Shown in pieces: positions 48,557 through 57,042 of a stretch of DNA of 57,042 bases. How positions within the stretch are numbered: position 1 is the first letter of the stretch; each line of letters begins with the position of its first letter. The position numbers and the translations under genes are program-made. The notes beneath the pieces were generated by a model. That model was not told where the DNA came from. It worked only from the letters and a program-made list of their open reading frames with translations, and searched no databases. Source of the DNA: Neolentinus lepideus HHB14362 ss-1 (lineage: Eukaryota > Basidiomycota > Agaricomycetes > Gloeophyllales > Gloeophyllaceae); NCBI GenBank assembly GCA_001632425.1, contig KV425616.1:1-57042 (forward strand), read 5' to 3'.

Positions 48557-50696
48557 CTAGTTAAAGATACGATGGAAGTAGTCTTTCAAGATATGCACGC
48601 CACTGCCAATCCCTCCGACAACCCCATCTGGACGAACAATAATGACAGCCAGTTCGTCCTTCCATGGATCCACTGAGTATCCCTCGTAGGCATGCCTGTC
48701 GCCGTCTTTGACCAGCACATCTACCTTCGGGAGCATCAGAGACTCGCGCACTGCGACACGGGTGGGCAAAACAGCGACCGTCTGAACGAGGCCTGCCGGG
48801 TAAATTCGCAAGGCATCTATCACAGCATCGACAATCGGTGGAGAGGCCGAGAATATGAGGACCGTGTGCCTGGTAGGCGTAAAGATGTTGAATAGAGACG
48901 TCACAGGAGAGGACGCATCCTTCAAGTTCAGCAGGCCTGGAGCATCGGGAGCCCTATCGCCTGCCTGGACCCTCCCTAATGAGCCAAACGTGTATACATT
49001 TGGCGGGGGTGCATCGACAACCGCTCCCTGCCTCTGATCCACGACGATTGGACTCCCTCGATAGTTGACATCCAACTGGAAAAACTTGCGCCCGCGCTCC
49101 CAGGCGTTCTCTTCGTTGTCGAGCGTCCTGTCGAGGGTGTCCGTGGTGATCTCGAGCATATTCCTGATGACCGGGATGCGTTCGTCAGTGTAAGACTGGA
49201 GGAGGGCTGGGGATGCCAAGCCATTGTGTGCCAAGGCGAGCTTCCATGCGAGGTTGAACTGCGATGCGCAGGTGAGTACTGTCTCAGCTTTTGGATCGCG
49301 GAGAATACTCACAGCATCCATGACGCTACTGTTCATACCCTGGAAGAGGCATTGGCGCACCATACAAACCTAAGGAGATGGAACCTCACCTGGCCACCAG
49401 TTGGGCTGTGAACATGAGCCGCGTCTAGCGGACATTGAGATGAGTAAGGTGGACAATGATACATATACTGACCTCCTGCCACGAAGACCCTGCCGCGCCC
49501 GAATTCAGTGACCATACGAATATTGAATCTTCCGATAAATACGTCGCATCACCTAAACTTTCAGGAACATGATTATGGGGAATGGCGCACTTGAATGTGG
49601 ACAATGTCAAGAACTCCTTGATCTCAATATCGGCCCGGTCCGTGATCTCCTTCACGATATCATTGATACTTTCTGGATTGGCCATCAACTTGTCGTAGGG
49701 GATGTCCTTCCCAAAGACGGAGACCCAGAACACGTCGTCGTCGTGGGTCCACCGCGGGATGGCAGAAAATCTGATTTTAAAGCTGAGGCACCGAGGGAAT
49801 CCCATTTCGTAACTGACGCACCCTTGTGTACCTATCTCACCCCAGATATGCCAGTGCTAAAGAAGATACGAGAAGATCCGCGGGGAACATCGTAGTGAAA
49901 AGCATACCTCGCGCGACAATCCTGTGAGTCTCGCGTCAGCGATTATCGCTGCGTCGCCTGGTCTGGTCTCTCCAAGGAATGCGAGACCAAGCATCTTCCT
50001 CACGACACCTGGGAGACGGGGTCGTCAGTTCTTCTCGTTGCCGTGTGACTGCAATGCAACTAACCTCTAGCACCGTCTGCACCAATGACATAGCTGACAG
50101 AGAGGGTCTCGGGTGTATCGTTACCTTCGGCATGCTTGATCAGATGGACTACGACGTGATCCGGCTGCTGCTCAAAGTCCTGAAGCTCAGTGCCGAATTC
50201 AACCTGACAATTGTATTTCTCGAGGTGCGATCGGAGAATACCCTGCGCTACGTCCTGGCCTAAGACGTAGTTATTGAACTGACCAAGGATGACGGAGGTG
50301 AGCTTATTGCTCAAGAGTCACATCGAAAAAGTACCCACGAATGGTATTCCAGGAGTGGAGTAAGACCGAGGAGACGTGACGAACTCTTTCATTACCTCGG
50401 TGCCGCCGGGTAGCTTGTACCAGTGGATCCATGGCAAGGGAACGGCTCCTTTCAACACATCCGGGAGGACGCCAAGGAATTTATATACCTCCAAAGTACG
50501 CGGCTAATTACCTGCTTAGATATGCCCTGAGGAGATGATGGCGGATCATGCGCACCATGATGCCCGAGCCACGAGATCCGAAATGGGGCTTGGGTTCCTT
50601 GTCGATGATGCGGACGGGTATGCCGTTCTGACGGAGAGTCAGTGCGGCGACGAGACCTGTCGGTCCCGCACCGACCTTGATACGAGGTGAGTTCAT
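48557..50696 (-). CDS. FAD-dependent aromatic hydroxylase (phenol 2-monooxygenase-like)
   Basis: Nine exons (50556-50696, 50339-50503, 50065-50302, 49908-50008, 49591-49856, 49473-49528, 49390-49424, 49313-49339, 48557-49258) give 576 residues. Motifs: GAGPTGLVAAL for the FAD ADP moiety, RGSGIM, IGADGARGVVRKMLGL (the DG motif) and GRVFVAGDAAHVHSPTGGQG (the GD motif), followed by MNSSVMDAFNLAWKLAL. The C-terminal domain (GDRAPDAPGLL to FNIFTPTRHTVLIFSA) is the thioredoxin-like fold of phenol hydroxylases. It should hydroxylate a phenolic ring with NADPH and oxygen. Two oddities: the usual strand before GAGPTG (about DVLIV) is shortened to IKV, and the intron 50303-50338 is only 36 nt with a TGA in the read-through frame. 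Either the gene is slightly damaged or the start and intron need correction. Confidence 0.85.
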
Positions 50697-50986
50697 CTGG
50701 CAAGCATTACGGCTAACAGATACACACGATCAGGATGGGGCGAGGCTCGGGAGATACTGGTATCATAGAAACTATAAGTTGCAGCAGCTGGTGCGCACTT
50801 TAGGTGATTTTACCACTCGTTGGTGCTTATATTTATATTTCTCCAGCACTGAAATCACAGTGGTACTGATCCGTTGGGGCATCTTCGATATATATCTCAC
50901 GATATCTCATGATCAGTGATGACGGATCCTTATGGGTGCGGAGGATCTATCGTCAATTAATCGACCGCTTACGTCGAGAGAATTAT

Positions 50987-51168
50987 CATCAGGGAAATGG
51001 CAATTAGTCTTAGGTCCGGGACTTGGCTTAATGTCGCCTCTCACCCGTCTTTTCGGCACTTAGCACCCTCTTCAAGACCAGAATAAGCTAAGTCCGGTGT
51101 TTAGAGCTATAAAAAGCACCGTAAGACCGCCGTAAGATCCCGAAAGAAGATTGGCTATTTTCCTGATG
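50987..51168. mobile_element. Foldback MITE, copy 2 (182 bp)
   Basis: It matches the reverse complement of the 11903-12103 unit: CATCAGGGAAATGG at the start, GGGACTTGGCTTAATG, CACCCGTCTTTTCGGCACTT in the middle, and TTTTCCTGATG at the end. It is more diverged and shorter than copy 1. No coding capacity. Confidence 0.7.
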
Positions 51169-51585
51169 TCGTCGAACACATTTGCGTGGGCAACGGCGAT
51201 GGTCTCCTTGCCATAATTCTCCCCTGAGTCAAACAAGCGCGGCGGCACGGCATAGTCTCTCTCAATGAGGTCGCACGCGCGTCCTTTCGGCTACAGCAAT
51301 ATATGCATGCCACAGTCCATTGCGTCCTTCAAGGGCTGCCGAAACTGACCTGAATCAAGATGTCGATGGAAGAGGGTTGCCGAATGATCTCGTGGCACTC
51401 ATGCCGAGCGTACATCAGGAAAATCCTCCTGAGCTAATCATATCTAAGTCACGTCTGATCAGACAAAATCCATCTGAAGCACATAATTGAACATAATTTT
51501 GTATAATAACTTCGAATTTGCTGCGAATATATGATCTTTTACTATACGATATAACCTAACACTTGAAGCTACTGAGAAAAGTGAC

Positions 51586-51786
51586 CTAAGTCTCTTGTAG
51601 GGAGGAAATATTTGCTACTGCCTTGATGGACACGTAAGTAGTGACCCACAGACAAAATTGTTTCTGTCGAAGAATTGATCTGAATTTGCTTAGATGCCAC
51701 AGGCGCAAGAAGAACGACATATTCTCATTGTCAATATGATCTACAAATATCTGTGACAGTAGGGTAAAATCATCAGCTCTACCCAT
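51586..51786 (-). pseudogene. DUF6534-like relic, copy G
   Basis: An isolated minus-strand frame contains ENMSFFLRLWHLSKF, resembling the FFxxRLWxLSK block after helix 4 of DUF6534 proteins, with a hydrophobic stretch either side. No other family block was found nearby, so only a fragment remains. The call rests on one short motif. Confidence 0.35.
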
Positions 51787-52949
51787 ATGCTAAAGGTGAA
51801 AAATCGCACCTTACAGAACTGCTATCTCAGCCTTCCAATCTCGCTCGAACAGGCGACAGCCCAAAAGTCCTCCGAAACCATCTACTATCCAGCGCCCGTC
51901 CGATCTGCTTTGGACTCCTTGGCAATGCTCTAATTCCCTCCTTGTCCATGAGCTTCCACACCCATTCCATCTGTGGTCCCATCAGATCCGACCCTCTGGA
52001 GCTCTAAATCACAAACTCCAGCATCCTAAACCACACTTCGCCCATTACAGCATGTCCACCCTCATCATAAAGACACTCACCTTTCACTACAAAGAGATTT
52101 TACCGCTGTATGTTCTGATTTCCGCACTCTACTGTATGCATGGATGCTGAATGTTGTACAGAATTCACAGCTGATGCTGACCCGAGCGAGGTGGGCACGG
52201 AGCGGGAGACGGTTGCGTGGTGCATGGAATATTCATTCAATCGGGTTTGATACCCGTTGCGAGCTAATGCATATCATGGCAAAGGAAAGTCCTGGATATC
52301 CTTCCGAATCATATGCTCTAACTTCTTCGTGATGGGCGAGTGGCGCGCGCTGACTGAGACGCAGTGAACCAGAAATCGGCAGGCGACGTTTGTGTCATGT
52401 CGCAGCTCGAGTTTGGGTGCACGGGAAACATGGGCAACGGAGTTGTGAGTTCAAGTTGTGAGACGCGTGTCATCGGACACGATCACATGACTTTGTTGAC
52501 TGCAAAATTCGAACTCCGCATCAACTCAGACCTTTTGCGACGCGACTTTCTTCCATGCTCTTTCCCTTGCCCCTCTGTGCTGTCAATGTTCGTCGCCCCT
52601 CTAGTTCAATTTTCGTCCTGGCCGTACTACTAGAGGACTCTGGCATGCAAAGATGTATCATACAACGAGACTGGGCGCTACTAGGATGGTAAGTGTGCCT
52701 TCTAAGCATCGATGATGCTGTTGCATCCTCCTACTTGCACCCTTTGGTCAACTAACCTGGTAATGATAGGACAGATCAAAATCCGCGATGCGGGCTCTCC
52801 GCAGCGCTTCTCGCTACACAATGACATCACAGGTAGTGTTGTGTTCATCGTCGGACACAACATCATCGCGGAGACGCTAACTTTCGGACTGTGACAGCTC
52901 GCGGGACATGTCAACATACAAACCCGGCTTCACAAAGTGGTCGAAGCCG
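51787..52949. other. Region without recognisable gene
   Basis: About 1.2 kb of mixed sequence with short open frames. A minus-strand frame near 51840-52090 is long and open but unrecognised. Probably decayed repeats. Confidence 0.3.
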
Positions 52950-53209
52950 CCCGAGAGCATGCTGAGGGTCATGTCCGAAATCAGCGCTCGGTACCAGTTC
53001 ACGCTATTCCCATATCGTGGCCTGTGCTTACTTGTCCTAGTTGTAATGCTATGAACAATGCATCCAAGAACGCCTCAGACATAATCAACTCCCTTCAGCT
53101 GCAGTACAATCGTGGCTGTCAAGCCGCTGTCACCAATGAGTTGGTGAACATCACCACTGGTACATTTTCTGTTGCTATGCCGTATGCCTTGGCTGACCAC
53201 ATTCTGTAG
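52950..53209 (+). pseudogene. Fragment of the F1-ATPase gamma subunit gene (ATP3)
   Basis: The frame at 53048-53160 reads AMNNASKNASDIINSLQLQY followed by NRGCQAAVTNELVNITTG. This is the C-terminal helix of the ATP synthase gamma subunit, where the usual form is AMDNASKNASDMI and QYNRGRQAxITNELVDIITGA. Upstream, SEISARY at about 52975-52995 matches the preceding conserved SEMSARY, and an intron-like GTACCA...CCTAG sits between them. The rest of the gamma subunit is absent, and changes such as RQ to CQ and DIITGA to NITTGT indicate decay. The retained intron suggests genomic duplication, not retrocopying. Confidence 0.7.
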
Positions 53210-55028
53210 GTGCAAGTGCACCCCGATCCATTACATCCCACCAACTCACCATACACGGTCCTCTGCCTTACCCAAGGTTACCGCTCCAAGTTGAGTGTCT
53301 GCTTCGAGTGCCGTAAGCATGGGCTGCTCGGGTAATATGACTTCTTATCACCCGGCTGATCAACACGACTTGGGGAACCCGAGTGGATGCTTGGATTTCG
53401 GGCCTTTACAGATGCCGGAGGCTGCGCCCTCCAGCACGGTGAGTGACCACTGGTTTTTCGCAGTTCACGCAGCCTGCTGACTACTCCCGGTCGGGAGTAG
53501 GTCCACTTCGCAACATCGATGTCTCGAATAGTCTATGGATAACAGCGGAATAGGTGTAACGACCCCATATTACTATTACTATTGTATGCTTTCCATGTAT
53601 GTCCTAGTGTACGAGCAATATAATTCCTTGTTTGATCATCATACCTCGCCATAAACAAACAAAAAAAAAGTGGAATAATACCCAGTGATGTGATCTAACC
53701 ATGCCTAATCAGTGTGAATTAGACATGATCGCGCGAGGGACCAGCCTGGAATGTGCTCATTAGACAGAATGAGAGAATTCATCTAATTTGATATGACCAG
53801 ACATGATTCTACCAAATACTGTCTAATTCGCTAAGGAGGATTTTCCTGATGTATCCCGTAATAGATGCCCGCACACCACCCAACATGGCAGCTTCTTCTA
53901 GGAGCGTGGCTTCTGCTCTTTGCAGGCCGACAAGGGGCTCGACTTTTCTCCGTTGATGAAGCCCCCGGTCGCGTTCCTTCATGTTTCGATCTATTCGCAA
54001 CATATGATCCGTGTGACCGATTCGTCATCTCGGCAGATAGGTAAATGTAGCGCCTTAGGTAGGACTATCACATGACAGGGAACCGTCAGATAGTGCGTTT
54101 GGTTTCTGAACAACCAGACAATGTATTTCCAGTTCAAAAAGATAAGTAAATGACATGAAGAATCTGTGTCCTTAGTTTGAGTCTAGTAGCTTTAGTTTTT
54201 CTCTCACAGCAATGATGTTGACATTGGTTTGGGTGGAATTGAAATCAGATGGAGGTCTTTTTTGTGTGTTCAATCATCTGGAATGTATCCTCTTTAGTTT
54301 TGAAGAAAAGGAGTTGATGAGACTGTCTCTGTTTTCAACTTGGTTTTTTATTAACCACAGAAGCTCACATCCAACTGGCTACTTGCTACAGGACCCATCT
54401 ACTCTTTAGTGCCATACTGGAAGCTCGCTGTATGCGAGTGACACTCAAATTGAATGGGGCAGAAGTGGATCTTGCTGTATTGCAGAGAGCGAGGAAAGCA
54501 GGGGGAAAAGACGATAGCAAATACAACGGTCGACCACCAGCTTATAAGCAGGAGCGGCTACATGATGTACATGATAGACAGCGAAGTATGTTGACACGCG
54601 CTGACGCACCGATCACGGATGTGCGACACGAGGTGACAGACAAAGCTCATTTCACAGAAGCAGAACAGACTAGTATATAGAGAACAGACCCACGCATTTC
54701 CCCCTTTCCTCAGTCGTTTTGTACATGGCTGAGGTATGTCTGACATCATCTATAACTGACATACCATTCTGATCAAGTACATTAGTATTGTGTTGTAAAG
54801 GTACATAGATCGAATGCTAGTCATTTCGTACACGGCTGAGTATTGTGTTGTAAAGCTTCTACAGGTTATGAGCCGCTGTTGACCTCGTGCTCTTGAAAGC
54901 CGAGTCGCAGAAGCTGCTGCAATCGATTCTCCGTCCCAAAGTACGATCCGTGGCGCCCACATACGTGCGCACACTTCCTTTTGACCTCGCATTTGTCTCT
55001 CCCACGACACCCTCCTCACCTTTTCACC
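53210..55028. other. Region without recognisable gene, upstream of Copia Gag
   Basis: About 1.8 kb. It contains a 16-bp direct repeat, GTATTGTGTTGTAAAG, at 54785-54800 and 54840-54855, each associated with a nearby GTACA(T/C)GGCTGAG copy. This could be part of an old LTR or leader of the downstream element. No LTR boundary could be proved. Confidence 0.35.
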
Positions 55029-56360
55029 ATGACTATCACCGGTTACGACACGGGCCCCAAGGCTGGTCTTCCCACCACTGGACATCCTGCTTCCTTGTCT
55101 CTGAGTGCTGCGTCGACTCCTTCCGTCACTGCTGTTACCATTCCGCCTTTGATCATCTCTGCTAGCAATGCCGTTACTCTCGACCTTCACAAAAGCAACT
55201 GGGTGGAGTGGTCTGACCAAAACGACCATACTCTTCATATATGCAGCCTTGGCGGCTATCTCGACGGTCGCATCTCTTGTCCGGATGCCGTTGCGGATCC
55301 CGTGGGTCATCAGAACTGGGTTACGAACAATGAAGTCATCCTCGGACTCCTGGGTCTCCGTGCTGTTCAGGAGGAGCGCCGTATCATTGACGCTGCCCCC
55401 GACACCGCTACCGCCTGGACAAACCTCCGTGCCCGCCATGAACAGCAAGGTCCTCTGACTCAGCTTACTCTCATTGAGGAGGCTTTTGCAACATGGTACA
55501 CTCCCGACGAACGCCTTGCTACCACGAGTCACAACTTGATGGAGCTTGTCAAACGAATCTGGGTGATTGGCATCCCCACTGAGGAGGTCTTTGTTAGGAT
55601 TGGTTGTATTGGATGCTCAGCCACAGGAACAAATATGTACAAACAATTTCGCACTTTTGGTAGCTAGTGCCACTGGATGTACTTTCCTTAGTCCGTGCAA
55701 TTGACCTGCCTTCGGTTTGTGTATGTGTCTGGGTCTGGTGTGCTTATGGCCACCATCTATGCTTCCCTGTTTGCTCTGCTGCTGACAGTCTTCTTAGCTA
55801 TTATCATGCTAAATGCGCTCGGCGACCACTTCCGCGGTGTCTGTGATCTTCTCGCAACTGTCTTGTCTAGCTCATCGAAGGATAGGCCTCTCACCCCTGC
55901 CATCATTCGTGCTCGTTTGGACACCGAGCAGCAGATCCTCGACTGCCAGAAGAAACTTGATACCGATAAGGTTGCTGGCTCCTCTTTGCAGCCTGTTGAG
56001 GTCCTCGCCGCTCAGTCTGGTACCTGGTGCACTCATTGCAAATTGAAGAACCATCTCATTGCTACATGCTGGGCTCCCAGCGGTCCGATGGAAGGCAAGA
56101 AGGATGAGGTCCTTACTGCTAAACGCGCTAAGCGCGCTGCTCACGGTAAAGGCTCGTCATTGTCGTCCTCAGCTCCTAGCTCCATTGGTGGCACTGCTGG
56201 TGCTGTTCACCGTGTCATTGATGGCAAGGTGTACCTTCTCGACAGTGCTACTGGCACGGCGTTCTATCTTGCCGAATCCTCCGACACGAGTTCATCTTTG
56301 ACCTCGGTTGCTCTGAACTCTGCTGAAGCACCAGCTGCCCTTCATGCCACGTTGATACGC
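55029..56360 (+). mobile_element. Copia-type retrotransposon Gag region, truncated
   Basis: From MTITGYDTGPKAG the frame gives LHKSNWVEWSDQNDHTLHIC, LGGYLDGRISCPD and LTLIEEAFATWYTPDERLAT, the usual Gag core of Ty1/Copia elements in fungi. A second open part (to about 56360) has a CCHC zinc knuckle, CTHCKLKNHLIATC (C-x2-C-x4-H-x4-C), and a Ser-rich linker ending VALNSAEAPAALHATL. The two parts are separated by an interruption at 55600-55810 which may be an insertion or an intron. No protease, integrase or reverse transcriptase follows before the window ends, so the copy is incomplete here. Confidence 0.65.
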
Positions 56361-57042
56361 ACAGACACACGACGAAACCCACGGAAAAGAGACCTAAAGT
56401 GTAGACACAACCACAAAGCAAACACCAATGCCCTTGGTGTCAGATGGCTGCGAGGCCCAGGGTAACGAAGGGTAATATAGTTCGGAGGGGATGGGTGGAG
56501 GTGAGACGTATAGGTGGGGCTAAAGGAAGGTTGGCGCCAAGTCGCTACTCGGCGGCAGTCTGTAGGGTGAAGGCGACGCTATGCGCTATGTAGCGCTATA
56601 TGCACGGCACGGTATGGGCGCTGTACGATAGTCCTCCTGCTCAGCGCTATGTGGTCTTCGACGCTCTATAGTGGAGCGCTGCTGGTAGTCGCTATCTCTA
56701 ACTCGGACGTATATCGACTCTGATTAGCACTACGCTACAGCGCACGAGGCTGTCTTGCAGAAGGGAACGTATAAGGGGTGACTTATGAACAGCGATGCTA
56801 CGCTGGTGTACTCTGTCGCTATCTCTGGGTGAAGTCGGAGGTACGCAAGAGTACCTAAACGCGAGTCGCAAGACGGACTTAGAAAGAAAGCTCTGGCGCA
56901 AGACTGAAATCTGAAGTGTGTGGTGAAGAATAACTTGTTGTGCAGATAGTAAAGTAATGGCTTAAATACATAAGAAAGACTACTCCGTGTCTGATCCTAT
57001 CTACCTACTACGGCGAGTTGTGCCTCTGCTCAGCCTCACATC
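56361..57042. other. Repeat-like tail after Gag
   Basis: About 680 bp with many AGCGCTAT-type motifs between 56575 and 56700 and no coding frame of note. It may be a nested non-coding element or the start of a different repeat that cut the Gag region short. Confidence 0.35.

Noticed and set aside
54212..54409. 65-codon open frame before the Gag region
   Set aside because: It is low in information, lies in decayed DNA and has no similarity I can name.

Overview
The window is nuclear DNA of a filamentous basidiomycete, most likely an Agaricomycete. Genes are split by many short GT-AG introns of about 50 bases. The gene set is fungal: tafazzin, Tom70, beta-tubulin, Sld5, NC2-alpha and Dap1-like. 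Several paralogues of the DUF6534 seven-helix membrane family, which is expanded in Agaricomycetes, are present. I rebuilt exons by hand from splice signals and reading phase. For the housekeeping genes every junction keeps frame and the summed exon length is a multiple of three.

Layout. 1-4 kb: 3' part of a conserved fungal gene (+) and an Eos1-like N-glycosylation protein (+). 4.5-12.1 kb: two DUF6534 genes (-) with a 973-bp inverted-repeat element between them and a 201-bp foldback MITE beyond. 12.3-19.7 kb: gene-dense block with maleylacetate reductase (-), beta-tubulin (-), an EamA-type transporter (-) and, diverging from it, tafazzin (+). 20-23 kb: repeat-rich stretch with a 906-bp MITE bounded by perfect 8-bp target-site duplications, and perfect 343-bp inverted arms around an assembly gap. 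23.4-30 kb: three genes on the minus strand (683-aa conserved unknown protein, Tom70, coiled-coil protein). 31.6-36.3 kb: two tandem DUF6534 copies (+), the second with a stop codon. 36.6-39.1 kb: a second coiled-coil gene, paralogous to the first, and GINS subunit Sld5. 39.5-43 kb: two more DUF6534 copies (+). 43.6-50.7 kb: NC2-alpha/Bur6 (+), a secreted BNR-repeat protein (-), a Dap1/MAPR haem protein (+) and an FAD aromatic hydroxylase (-). 50.9-57 kb: decayed DNA with a second foldback MITE, a DUF6534 relic, a fragment of the F1-ATPase gamma subunit gene and a Copia-type Gag region.

The genes do not form one pathway. Three themes recur: mitochondrial membrane functions (tafazzin, Tom70), possible aromatic catabolism (phenol-hydroxylase-like monooxygenase and maleylacetate reductase, 35 kb apart), and the DUF6534 array. 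That array, with its conserved 10- and 18-nt microexons and its flanking pair of coiled-coil paralogues, is the least understood part of the window.
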